DNA from: Aurantiochytrium sp. KH105
Lineage: Eukaryota > Sar > Bigyra > Thraustochytrida > Thraustochytriidae
Direction of reading: 5' to 3'
DNA length: 64,000 nt
Assembly (NCBI GenBank): GCA_003116975.1
Contig: BGKB01000229.1
Span: 1 to 64,000, forward strand
A program made the translations under genes and the position numbers. This document shows positions 31,662 through 41,638 of this stretch, one piece after another (positions within the stretch are counted from its first letter, which is position 1; the number at the start of each line of letters is the position of its first letter). The notes under the pieces were generated by a model. The model saw only the letters and a list, made by a program, of their open reading frames with translations. It did not search any database and was not told the DNA's origin.

Positions 31662-32606
31662 TTACTTGGTCTTGTCGCCAACGACCGGGCAGTTCTTGTC
31701 CTCACCGGCGACGGACTTGTAGGCCTCGGCGGCCTTCTCGTGCGTGGCCTCGGCAGCCTCGTTGGCCTTCTCCTTGGCGTACTCCTTGTCCTCCTGAAGA
31801 GTGTGCTTGGCGCTCTCGAGCTTCTCGGAGGCAATGTCGGCAGCCTCGTTGGCCTTCTCCTTGGCGTACACCTTGTCCTCCTGAAGGGTGCTCTTGGCGC
31901 TCTCGAGCTTGTCCGAGGCGACATCGACGGCCTCGTCCTTCTTCTCAAAGAGGGTCTCGCGGACGCTCTCGACGGTCTCCTTGACGTACTCGACGGCCTC
32001 GTCCTTCTTCTCGAGAAGCTCCTCGGCCTTTTCCTGGGCGTACTCGGACCAGGTCTCGGCCTTGGCGTCGGCCTCCTTCTTGAGCTCCTCCTTCTTCTCG
32101 GCGCCCTGGTCAGCGAGCTCGCTGGCCTTGTCCTTGGCCTGCTCGGCCTTGTCCTCGGCGGTGGACTTGGCGTCCTGGGCCTTGTCCTTGGCGGTCTCCT
32201 TGAGGTCCTCGGCCTTGGAGGACGCCTCGTTGGCCTTCTCGTCGGCGGTCTTCTTGGCCTCCTGGGCCTTGTCCTGGGCGTCGCTCTTGAGCTCCTCCTT
32301 CTTGTCGGCGGCCTTGTCAGCCTTGTCGTCGGCGGTCTTCTTGGCCTCCTCCTTCTTGTCCTCGGCGTCCGACATCATGCTGTTGGCCTTGTCCTTGAGC
32401 TCATCCTTCTTCTCCGAGGCGTAGTTGGTCCACTCCTCCTTCTTCTCCGAGAGCTCGTTGAGGGCCTTGTCCTTGTTCTCCTGGGCGCGGTTCGAGGCCT
32501 CGGTGAGGTTCTCCGAGGCGCGGTTCTTGGCGGCCTGCGCGGTCTCCGAGATGTCGTTGCCCGTCTTCTTGAGCTGGGTCTGCACGTTGCTGTCGTCGTA
32601 ACCCAT
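31662..32606 (-). CDS. LEA-like Ala/Lys/Glu-rich amphipathic protein
   Basis: 314 residues from ATG 32606, single exon. After about 20 residues almost the whole chain is built from Lys, Glu, Ala and Asp in repeating 11-residue-like segments (KAxDKAQEAKK, EKANEA, EKKDEAV). Two near-identical blocks occur near the C-terminus (VYAKEKANEAADIASEKLES, EYAKEKANEAAEATHEKAAE). There is no signal peptide or TM helix. This composition matches group-3 late embryogenesis abundant proteins, which protect membranes and proteins during desiccation, freezing or osmotic stress. Strong use of GAG, AAG and GCC codons suggests high expression. The family assignment is compositional, so apolipoprotein-like or perilipin-like lipid-surface roles remain possible. 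Confidence 0.8.
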   Translation of the reverse strand: MGYDDSNVQTQLKKTGNDISETAQAAKNRASENLTEASNRAQENKDKALNELSEKKEEWTNYASEKKDELKDKANSMMSDAEDKKEEAKKTADDKADKAADKKEELKSDAQDKAQEAKKTADEKANEASSKAEDLKETAKDKAQDAKSTAEDKAEQAKDKASELADQGAEKKEELKKEADAKAETWSEYAQEKAEELLEKKDEAVEYVKETVESVRETLFEKKDEAVDVASDKLESAKSTLQEDKVYAKEKANEAADIASEKLESAKHTLQEDKEYAKEKANEAAEATHEKAAEAYKSVAGEDKNCPVVGDKTK

Positions 32607-34533
32607 CTTGCTTGTCTTGTCTCGACTTTTCTACTCTTCGCTGAGTGCTTTCGAGTGTTTTCCTTGGCTTTGTGTTTTGGCTTTTGCTTTTGGTTTGCTT
32701 TCGAGTTGCGGTTCTGCTGCTGCGTTTCCCGCCCCTCCGCCCGGGGCCTTCGCCTCCCTCCCCTTCCCGCCATGGCCGTGCCGCTGCTTCCGCCTCGCGC
32801 GCCTGACACTCACGCCGCAGAGCTTCGTTCGCGAGCCAGAACCGTCCTCGCCTTGCACGGAAGGAACGCGCGGAGAAGCTCTGCGTTTCTGGGCACCAGC
32901 AATGCAAGGTGCAGCGCGCGCGAGACGAGAGCGGCCGCGCAGGAGGCGCAGGCGCTGGCTGGCTGGCCGGCCGGCCGGCCGCCACGCTGTCCGGGCCGCC
33001 TTGGCATGCCGAGCCTCGCCGCCACGCCAAGCCAAGCCTCTGCCCGCGAGTCTCAGCCTGCAGCCGCTGCCGCAGCGGCGGCTGCGCCATGCGCCTGATC
33101 TTCGTCATCCGAGCTCGTCGCCAGAGCCGCCTGGCCGCTGTCGGCTGATCAGCACAGAGAGCGAGCGCGGCCGCTCAGCAGCACAGAATGCCAGCGCTGG
33201 TGCGGCCGATGAGCCTCAGGCCGCTCAGCAGCAGCAGCAGCGGCAGCAGCAGCAGCAGCAGCTGCGCTGGCAGCAGCAGCAGCAGTGCAGCTGGCTGCAG
33301 CAGGCCGCTCTCGGCACCGCACGAACGCCTTCATCCTCGGCGTACTGCCACTGTGGCTACACCGTGCACCCCGCACCTGCGGTATGGGACGCACGCTCGG
33401 TGTCCCCCGCCTCGCTGTACTATACCTAGGTCGGCGCGGAAGCGATGAGGAACGAACGAGCAGCTCCGTGGTTGCTGCCAGTTGCTTGCTGTAGCTTGCA
33501 CGGGGCCCCGGGGCTGGGAGTCAGCGGTGACGGCGCGGTCGCGATGGCGCTGGCGCTGCACGCGACGGCGAGACCGCGACAGCGATGTAGGCGAGGGAAA
33601 CGAACGAATGAATGAACGAACGAATGAACGAATGAGCGAACGCCTGCGCAGCGAGAGACGCGAGTAACGGGCCAGGCTCGCGGTTTGGACAGCGGTCGCA
33701 CGCACGATGGGGCGAGCGAGACGAGGCGTCGTTCAGCAGGCCGGGTCGTCCTGGTCGGAGGCGAGGCCTCTTGGCAGCGAGCTGCCACTGCTGTTCTTTC
33801 CGCAAACAGTGCCGACGAGAACTTCGAGAAAATCTAGACCCTTGTAGACAGCTTCCTAACTTCTTATGATCTCGCTGACGCTCCCATCGCGGCCGCACCG
33901 CGCGTCCGTCGGTCTTGGCCTCAGCGCTCCAAAAAGCCTGGCCAACCGCCACACTCCGGCCCATGCGGCGAAGCTCAGATTTGAGCCTCTGACGCTGGCT
34001 AGAACAGACGGTCTCGCACCGCACGGGACCGCACGTACACCGCACCTGCCCTTGATCCGTGCGGTGAGAGGCCGTGCCGCCGGAAACGAGGCGAAACATG
34101 CTGTCTGTCCGAATCACTCCTTCGAGACTTCGTGCGTGCGGGTTTACATGTTAATGGCGTCAGAAGCTCTGCTGCTGGCACTATATGCCTGCACTGCAAT
34201 GGCTACACAGGGCGACGCTCTGCGCGGCAGCGGCCAATATGGAGATAAAGAACCAAAGAGACCTTGCTTTCTTCCTTCCCTGACCTTGCAAACAAAGCCA
34301 TGGGTGTCATTGTCAGCAGCATGCAGCCAGAGAAAAGGGAACTAGGAAATAATAATCGTGCTTGGATTGGAAAAATTACACTGGTCTAATTGTAGGCCTA
34401 GGTAGCTGCAGCTGATCAAACGCTGAGCGTCAAAGGGCAATTGGTCTACAGGCATGCAGGGACCCGCACCGCAGGTTTGAGAGCGTAGGAACTCTGGAAA
34501 AAGGCTACTGCTTACCGTTCAAAACGCCGAGGA
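32607..34533. other. Gene-free region with CAG and GAAC/GAAT repeats
   Basis: No gene supported in 1.9 kb. The first few hundred bases are the upstream region of the LEA-like gene. CAG trinucleotide tracts lie at about 33225-33300, GGCCGGCC-type palindromic text at 32961-32980, and a GAAC/GAAT tetranucleotide repeat at 33598-33643. TAGGCCTA occurs at 34393-34400. Frames crossing the CAG tracts are poly-Gln, poly-Ser or poly-Ala in turn and are artefacts of the repeat. Confidence 0.55.
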
Positions 34534-35124
34534 CTAATTCGAGGTGATCCGGTTCTCAAGGGCGCCCTTGGGCAGGGTCGAGAGCGCTATGGCGCCAATG
34601 TGCTCCTCGTAAGTCTTGTTAATGAGGATACGTGCAGCGCTGTCCGTACCGTCGCTCGGATACCACCGGAGCGTGACCTTACCCGTGCCAGACCCGTCCT
34701 GCGGAGATAGCCAGCTCTGCATGCCGACGATCTCCACGCAGCGTGGACGCGTCGTGGGTCGTTCAAGCGCCTGCATCTGGTCGTAGTGGATGCGCGTGTA
34801 CGGTGCGAAAGACTCAACGTCGATGCCTAGCGGCGCTGCAACCTGCGTCAAGGCCGGTTTGTCTAGCAGCGTGTATACCGCCTGCGAGGTCACCACGTAA
34901 ATCTCGTGCTGCATCCGCAGCCGCGTTGCTTGCGCCTTTTTGCCGCCGCCTCCGAGACACCCGAGACATCCTTGCATGCGCTGCACGACCTCGTCGATCT
35001 TGACATCCAAAGGACGGAACACGTCAATGATGGCTTCCCCCGAGCTCGAGAGCTTGCCGCTGAGCAGGGTCTCCACGCGTCGCAGGAGCTCCGCGCTTCC
35101 CTGCTGATGGCTTGTCATGGCCAT
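34534..35124 (-). CDS. Conserved-looking small protein of unknown function
   Basis: 196 residues from ATG 35124 (MAMTSHQQG); the longer frame starts at GTG. The N-terminal third is helical and ends in a Cys/Gly cluster (CLGCLGGGGKK). The remainder looks globular, with beta-rich stretches (EIYVVTSQAVYTLLDK, CVEIVGMQSWL, GKVTLRWYPSDG), and could be a PH-like fold. No motif I can name and no TM helix. Codon use and balanced composition favour a real gene over a chance frame. The leader just upstream carries a repeated GTCTT/GTCCT tract (35134-35165). Confidence 0.6.
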   Translation of the reverse strand: MAMTSHQQGSAELLRRVETLLSGKLSSSGEAIIDVFRPLDVKIDEVVQRMQGCLGCLGGGGKKAQATRLRMQHEIYVVTSQAVYTLLDKPALTQVAAPLGIDVESFAPYTRIHYDQMQALERPTTRPRCVEIVGMQSWLSPQDGSGTGKVTLRWYPSDGTDSAARILINKTYEEHIGAIALSTLPKGALENRITSN

Positions 35125-36085
35125 CCTTCTTTGTCCTGTCTTGTCTTGTCTTGTCCTGTCCAGTCTTGCCCGCACCCGGACTACCTTGTCGAGCTCGCGG
35201 CTGGTCTACACGCTGGTGTTGTTCGCACGCGCCGGGCCCTCGCGCTCTCCTGGCGCTAACCCAAACTCGAATGAAGACGGGTCGAGAGGTAGGTTTGGAT
35301 GCTTTCTCTCGTGCATCCACGCGTGCGTGCGCGTGCTCGTGCAATGCACAACGCAACGCTCGCTATCATTACTACTATAGGCCTATGTGCGCTGGGCTGT
35401 ATAACAGGTCAGGACACGCCACGGTGTTTATTTGTCGCCCGATTTACTCCACTGTATCAAAATGCCATTCTTCACTTGCAAAAGAGAGCGGCATCCCAAG
35501 CATGTGCGGCCGCGTCGCAGCGTGCAATACGGTTCCGCTTGGTGCTTTAATACCAAGAAATGTTCATCAAAGCTTGGGGGTGCATACAAATGTTTTTCGT
35601 ATTAAAAATCCACTTTACGTCATTATGGAGCAATTGAGCTGGGGGGGATCCGAGCGAACGACCGGCGGTCGAGGCAGCTCAACTTGACTACCAGGGAAAG
35701 GAGGCGCCAATCTTTGATCGCGATCGCTACAGAGTTCGTGCGCGCTCCTCTCGCCGCTTAGCCTTCCGCTCGCTCTCTCGCTCGTCCCTACTACGTACGT
35801 TTCGCTTGCGCCCGCAAGCTCTATCGCTCGCTCGCTCGCACGCACGCACGCACGCACCACCCACGAGCGAACGGGCGGCTCACAGCCCGACTCTCGATCC
35901 GAGGCAAAAGCAAACGCGGCCCCTCTCGCCGCCGCCTCTGGCAGACACTACCACTACTGCCGCCGCCACCGCAGCGCAAGCACGTGAACGCGGACGCGGA
36001 TAAACACTCAAACGAGAAACCAACTAACAGCCGGACGACATCCTCGCGCGAAAAACAGCCCCTTAAGGCAGAACAACAAGCCAAA
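35125..36085. promoter_or_regulatory. Shared upstream region of the unknown gene and OLA1
   Basis: Divergent spacer of about 960 bp. It contains TAGGCCTA at 35378-35385, an AT-rich stretch at 35550-35640, and ACGC repeats at 35838-35857. The frame of OLA1 stays open upstream of its ATG as far as a GTG at 35984, but that stretch has no family similarity and is read as 5' leader. No other gene is seen. Confidence 0.5.
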
Positions 36086-37479
36086 ATGGCGCCCAAGAAG
36101 GCCGAGGAGGCGCCCAAGCGCGTGCTGCTGGGCCGGCCCGGTAACAACGTCAAAATGGGCATTGTGGGTCTCCCCAATGTGGGCAAGTCCTCCATGTTCA
36201 ACATCATGTCCAAGCTCTCCGTGGCGGCAGAGAACTTTCCCTTTTGCACCATCGACCCCAACGTGGCGCGCGTCCCCGTCCCGGACAAGCGCTTCAAGGA
36301 GCTCTGCACCATGTACAAACCCTCCAGCGAGGTCCCGGCCATGCTCACCATTACCGACATTGCCGGTCTCGTCAAGGGTGCTGCCGAGGGTGCAGGCCTT
36401 GGTAACGCCTTTCTCTCGCACATTCGCGCCGTCGACGGCATCTTCCACGTCTGCCGCGCCTTCGAAGACAAGGACGTCACCCACGTCGAGGAGAGCGTCG
36501 ACCCCGTGCGTGATCTCGAAATCATCCACTCGGAGCTCCGCAAAAAGGACATGGAGCAGTGCCAGACCTTCATCACCAACAACAAGAACCTTTACGAGAA
36601 AAAGGTCGGTGGCAAGGAAAAGCAGTTCGAGTACGAGACCATCCAAAAGGCGCTCAAGGTCCTCAGCGAGGATGGCAAGGACATTCGCGCCGTCGAGTGG
36701 GAGGCCAAGGAGATTGAGATTCTCAACACCATGCAGTTTCTCACGGCCAAGCCCATGATCTACCTCGTCAACATTTCCAAAAAGGCTTTTATCGCAAAAG
36801 GCAACAAGTGGCTTCCCAAGATTGACGAGTTCGTCAAGGCGCGCGACTGCGGCGATCTCGTGCTTCCCTTTTCTGTCACCTTCGAGCAGGAGTGCATGGA
36901 TGCGGAGCTCGCTAACGGCCCCAAGGGCAAGCAGGAGTTCATGAAGACGGCTGGCGCCCGTACCATGATTCCCAAGATCATCAAGAGCGGCTACGAGGCG
37001 CTCAACCTCATTCACTACTTGTACGTTTTCTCTTTTCCCTTTTGTTGTTGTCTGATGCCATGTGTCGTCGTCATCTCGCTCGTTTTCTCGCATACTCACA
37101 CTCATTTACACTTTATTCTTTTGACGAACACAGTACTGCCGGCAAGGACGAGGTTCGCGCCTGGTCCATCAAGGTTGGCACGCTCGCACCCAAGGCTGCC
37201 GGTATCATTCACACCGATTTCGAAAAGGGCTTCATCTCTGCCGATGTCATGCAGTTCGACACCCTCGTCGAGCTCAAGACTGAGGCTGCCGTCAAGGCTG
37301 CCGGCAAGCTCCAAATGAAGGGTCGCCAGTACGAGGTACGTGTTTCGTCAACTTGCTTGCGTCCCCTTGTACTTGCTTTTCCAATCAACGCCGAAATCTA
37401 ACATGCAACATCCTTATTGTATCATTCACGCACACAGGTCCAGGACGGTGATATCATGCACTTCAAGTTCAACAACTAA
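36086..37479 (+). CDS. OLA1: Obg-like ATPase OLA1/YchF, three exons
   Basis: 392 residues from exons 36086-37020, 37134-37335 and 37438-37479. Introns of 113 and 102 nt have GTACGT donors and CAG acceptors, phases 2 and 0. The length is close to human OLA1 (396). Seen: P-loop GLPNVGKSS, switch region and [18 protein letters not shown], and LVNISKKAF in place of the NKxD guanine motif, as expected for this ATP-preferring branch of the TRAFAC GTPases. The C-terminal TGS domain starts around [11 protein letters not shown] and ends [16 protein letters not shown]1 binds ribosomes and modulates translation and stress responses in the cytosol. The last exon has only 14 codons including the stop, so the intact family C-terminus confirms the splice model. 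Confidence 0.97.
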
Positions 37480-38827
37480 GTTCGAGAGCCAGATTAAGCC
37501 CCCACCCATCATAACGTAGTAGTGTTCTGAGGCTACCTGGTTCGTCAGCTTGACCATGTCGACTGCGTGGCGGAACATGCGACATCGACAAAGAAAGAAA
37601 CAACACAAAAGAATGGAAATAGCACGAACCTAATTTGAAACACATTCTCGTTCTCTCTGATTTCCCCGTTTTCTCCTGTTGATGTAGTACCCATGTAGGC
37701 CTAGGTAGGCCTACTACTCGTATACCCACGAGAATTATTCATGGACCACTTGGCTGATTTTCGAGTGCCGTCCCATTTTTTTCTTCCGAGGCGCCAATAC
37801 TACACGTGCTCACCTTCTCTTCTAGCAAACGAAACCACAGAAAAAAGCTCCATTACAACATTGCAGAATTTAAAAGCAGAGCACCGAGTGCTTCGCGTAT
37901 GATGCGGAATATGGTGTGTTCGCCGAACAGGTAGGGTACACATCTGAGGAGTGACAAGAACGAAAAGGTGAAGTTGCTATTCGACTCGATGACACGCAGG
38001 AGACCCAAAACTTCCTAATTAAAGACATTCCCATCCGCATTCCCACCGCCGATCCTGACAAGTAGTAATGATAAGCACGCCGCACGGATCGTATGTTGTC
38101 GGCCCGACGATGCCGACTGCCGCTCTGTTATTAAAATTCGGGGTCAAGGCCAAAAAAACAGAAAGGCATGGGAAACAGACCCCAAAAATAACGTGCGCTG
38201 TTGCCTGTGTGGTTATCGATGCATACATGAGTTAGGGTGGGGGAGGGGGAGGGAGCATCTTTTTGACCAAACACAAGTGACAAAAACACCATTTTGCAAC
38301 GCGCGGAAGAGGTGGAGTTCATGAATGACGCAGGGGCTTGGTTGTTCTCTGGCGCGAGCGCAAGCAGTAACAAATCCGCTCGCTGATGAGTGACAGTACA
38401 GCAGGCGATAGAGCTCCACTAGGCCTCAACTCAATGCAATCGCAATGCGGCCACGTGGTCTTTGAAGCGTGCACGGTGACCCGCTGCGATTGCCCTGGCT
38501 GCGATCCCACAAGAAAAGTACCTCACGCTGCATGGCGAGCAGCTGCAGCTTGATTCCGAGATGCAGGAGCGCTTTGATTCGGCGGTAGCTGAAGCCAAAA
38601 CGCTCACCAAGGTTATGAAAAGGACAAAGAAAACACGCTGCGGCGATGTGAAAGAAATCAGCAGCAAGGTAGACTTGGACCAGCTTCCACGCCTCGACAT
38701 CCGCCAAGAAGAGAGAAAGAGAGAGAGAGAGAGCGAGAGTGAGAGCCAACAAGTCAAGCCGTACCTCGACGCTCGTCAAGCGACCTTGCTCGCGCAGTCG
38801 CTCGCTCGCGCGTGGCCTTTGGCCGAG
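37480..38827. other. Intergenic region with TAGGCCTA motifs
   Basis: Contains two TAGGCCTA copies (37696-37703, 37706-37713) inside a longer motif shared with 41328-41349, and an AT-rich stretch around 37840-38180. A (GA)n run lies at about 38710-38740. A plus-strand frame near 38480-38760 reads like a charged helix (QERFDSAVAEAKTL) but has no start, splice support or family match. I call no gene. Confidence 0.5.
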
Positions 38828-38986
38828 CTACGCCAGAGCCTGGTTCGCCGCGTAAAAGATGAAAGCGATCCAGAGCGCAAGGACACCTCCCAGCACCACC
38901 TGTACGAGCACGCAAGGGTCCACGTACCAGCCTCCGACCCGCTTCACCTCGAAGACGCCCTGCGCCTCGAACGGCGTCCTCCTCAT
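38828..38986 (-). CDS. Possible 52-residue single-pass membrane protein
   Basis: ATG at 38986 in a good context (GACGCCATGA). The product has about 28 soluble residues (MRRTPFEAQGVFEVKRVGGW) followed by one hydrophobic helix (LVQVVLGGVLALWIAFIFYA) and a short tail. The in-frame stretch upstream starts with TTG. Size and topology resemble small accessory subunits of membrane complexes, but I recognise no family. It is divergent from the gene at 39612. It could be spurious, and short length limits the evidence. Confidence 0.4.
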   Translation of the reverse strand: MRRTPFEAQGVFEVKRVGGWYVDPCVLVQVVLGGVLALWIAFIFYAANQALA

Positions 38987-39611
38987 GGCGTCCAGCCCTG
39001 CGCCGCGTCGCGCTGTCTCGACTTTGCTTTGCTCTTTCACGTTGGACCAGACCAGCTGTTCCAACTCGCCCCACGTTCAAGTTGTTGTCGTCGCCACACC
39101 TAGTTACCGTGCGGGACCTTCTGCACTTCGCGCGGAGTGTTCGGCGGGCGAGGGTCTCGCGCATCAGATTCCGCGCATCATTCGGGTCCGCGCGTCAGCC
39201 GCCTAGCCTTGCGCCGCGGCGTCGCGTCTTGCCGCCTCTTGTTTGGCGCCGGGCCTCCGAGGCGCGGCCCATCGTCAACTCCTTCGTAGACACTTACTTC
39301 TCCACGCACCCCACTGCTGCGCGACCGGTGAGAGCAGCCAGCAGGAAGCAAGCGCAAGAGCAAGCACGCAGAGCAAGCAGAGCAAGCAAGCAAACCGACT
39401 TCTTGCGCGCCGCAAGCGCAAGCTCGGCCGCAAGCCTCGCCGCGGCGGCCCGGCTCGCTCGCGCGGAGAGACCTTGTTCTGCGCCGCCGCGCCGCGCCCC
39501 GCCGCGCTGCGCGTAGAGAGCGAGCAGCGTATGCGGCCTGCGCAGCGCGTGAGGGCGCCAAGTCACGTGATTCGGCCATTTTAGGAAAGCAACCCCGCGA
39601 CAGCGAAAACG
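38987..39611. promoter_or_regulatory. Upstream region of the SGNH-type gene
   Basis: A 625-bp GC-rich spacer before ATG 39612. Its long frames are Arg/Ala-rich on both strands and overlap. A repeated GCAAGC/GAGCAAGCA pattern occurs at 39345-39395. If the small gene at 38828-38986 is real, this is a shared divergent promoter. Confidence 0.4.
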
Positions 39612-41102
39612 ATGGCTCAAGGCAGGGGCGACTTGGGCGACGGGGAGAGCGACCCCGGCGCCTCGGAAGTCGAGAGCGCAAGCGCAGGACGCATGCCGTA
39701 CGTGCTGCTGCGCGGAGCCTTGATGCTCTCCGTGATCTGGGTCATGGTCATCATCAGCGCTGACATCGACCCGCTCTCGGTTAGTCTCCGGCCCCATGGA
39801 GACCGCCTCCCGCTCCTTGGCGCAAATGACGCCCCGCTGGGAGAAGCTGACGAAAAGGCCGTCGCATCATCGATGGACAATCAAGCGCAGGAGATTGACG
39901 CCAATGAACCCGGACAAGCGCCAGAAAACCAAGCTTTGCACGTGGACGCCGAAGGCTTTGACATTTTCCAGCTCGCCATCGATTCTCCGTTTCCAAAGCC
40001 AGTCATCTTTGTCCGTGTGAGCGGATCTTGGTGCAATGCGAATGCGCTCGAGTGGAAACGCGTCTTTCTTAGCGACGGCATGACGCTTGGCATCGAGAAC
40101 ATGGAAGTCGTCAAGCGAAAACGAAAAAGCGCATCGCACTGGAAGCTGCGCTACCAAATTGCGCTCAAGGCGCCTTGCCCCGGGGAGACCCACGTATTCT
40201 GGCGGCTCGAGTACTCTTCGCTCAAGGACGCGCTTGCGGACTATCCGGCGCCTCGCCGCAGCTTTATTGGGGCTCCTTCGGGTACCGGCGTCATTTCCAT
40301 CGCTCCGCCAAGCGGCCTCGAGGATCCTGTCTCGCAGCTTGAAGCAGACAACACCTGGCTCGTTCGTAAAGCCGATCAGCGCTCCTGGCAGTGGCCGTCG
40401 ACCGCGCGCCGCAAGTGTGCCTTGCGCGACAAGTTGCCCGTCACCGTGATTGGCGACTCGCAGCCCTCGTACATGTGCGCGCAGTGGCGATCGCACAGAC
40501 CAAACGTATTCTGCGAGCTTGTCAAGGGACCGCTCAGTAACCACAGCATCGTGGAAAAGTATGTCGCCGTCTTGGATAATGCCGATCGCGGCGGCGCCCT
40601 CGTTATCAATGCAGCTGGGCTGTGGGAAGCGGCTCTAGGCACCATTTCGCTCTATCGCACCCGCATCAGGGAGATCCTCGACGCGGCGATGCGGGCTTCC
40701 TTTGAACATGTATTCTACATTACTACCACCATGGTGCACCCCATTCACTATGCAGGACTTTACAATGACAGTCGCAAATGGGCCATGACCGCGCCTCGCG
40801 TCCATGAGCTCAACAACGAAGCGATCGCTCTTCTCTCGACGCCAGCCTATGCGAACAGAGTCCACGTCATCGACCTCGAGTCCCTCTCCCTTGGCAGCGA
40901 AGACGATCCCATGACGGCAACTGACATGCGTCATTTTGGCGATATCACAAACGAGGCACTGGCGCATCACCTGTCGTGCGCAATGATTGACGCGGAGCCT
41001 TCGCTTCGCCGACCCATGTGGACGTCTCGACACGTTGCCACGATCGCTTCGGAGCGCGCGCGCTCATCCTCCTCGCATCCCGAAGGCTCATTTCCCCCGT
41101 AG
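39612..41102 (+). CDS. Type II membrane SGNH/PC-esterase-like protein
   Basis: 496 residues, single exon. A short cytosolic N-terminus precedes one signal-anchor helix (about 30-50, LMLSVIWVMVIISA), placing the rest in the Golgi/ER lumen. About 115-225 is a beta-rich domain. The catalytic-type region starts at VIGDSQPSYMC (GDS block near 280), with Ser as the likely nucleophile. It ends at TDMRHFGD (near 438), the DxxH-like block that supplies Asp and His. This arrangement is that of GDSL-like PC-esterase/acyltransferase domains (NXPE, CAS1 and plant TBL relatives), which O-acetylate glycans. Substrate and whether it transfers or removes acyl groups are unknown. Confidence 0.75.
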   Translation: MAQGRGDLGDGESDPGASEVESASAGRMPYVLLRGALMLSVIWVMVIISADIDPLSVSLRPHGDRLPLLGANDAPLGEADEKAVASSMDNQAQEIDANEPGQAPENQALHVDAEGFDIFQLAIDSPFPKPVIFVRVSGSWCNANALEWKRVFLSDGMTLGIENMEVVKRKRKSASHWKLRYQIALKAPCPGETHVFWRLEYSSLKDALADYPAPRRSFIGAPSGTGVISIAPPSGLEDPVSQLEADNTWLVRKADQRSWQWPSTARRKCALRDKLPVTVIGDSQPSYMCAQWRSHRPNVFCELVKGPLSNHSIVEKYVAVLDNADRGGALVINAAGLWEAALGTISLYRTRIREILDAAMRASFEHVFYITTTMVHPIHYAGLYNDSRKWAMTAPRVHELNNEAIALLSTPAYANRVHVIDLESLSLGSEDDPMTATDMRHFGDITNEALAHHLSCAMIDAEPSLRRPMWTSRHVATIASERARSSSSHPEGSFPP

Positions 41103-41638
41103 CGTTCCCAAATGTCGGTAGCATTCCTTCTTTTCTTGGCAAAGAGTTGGGCGGCTTCATCCTCGGACGTTCTGAATTGTACTCCTCTTGTTTGTTATTG
41201 ATCATTCACCAAGCGCAAGCATGTGCTCTTCTCTTCTTTCACGTCGTATCTGCATGGTAGTATTGATGATTTTTTTAACTTAATTGCATCTTTTCTCTTT
41301 CAAAGTTTGTCTCCGTCGGTACCTTTCGTAGGCCTACTACCGGTATACCTGCTCATCCGGCGTCACCCTCTTCGTCTCGCCAATGCGAGATCCCAAGTTC
41401 TACCCGCCACCATGGAGCATCGAGGCACCCCCCCAACTCTTCTCCGCACGGACAACTGCGAACCGGAAAAACCTCCTCCTTCCCCAACGCACATGCCAGA
41501 GAGGAGAGGTTCCGCCGATTCTCCGGCCAGCTGCGTGGACGCCATGGACGAGAGAAGAGGAGAGCGGCGTGCAGCGCGGCGCGCAGACCACGAGCACACG
41601 CGGCGGCGGCGGCGACAGCAGCAGCGGACGGAGGCAAG
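41103..41638. promoter_or_regulatory. Spacer upstream of mitochondrial uS5
   Basis: Separates two plus-strand genes. The first half is T-rich (3' region), then TAGGCCTA lies at 41329-41336 inside a 22-bp motif shared with 37705-37726. The last 250 bp are GC-rich, with a GGCGGC run just before the start codon. No gene seen. Confidence 0.5.

Noticed and set aside
31590-33098. 502-codon plus-strand open frame that looks hydrophobic
   Set aside because: Its Gly/Leu/Val pattern is the complement of the GAG/AAG/GCC codons of the LEA-like gene. The hydrophobic helices are an artefact.
38480-38760. Plus-strand charged helical frame
   Set aside because: It lacks a start or splice support and runs into a GA microsatellite. 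No family match.
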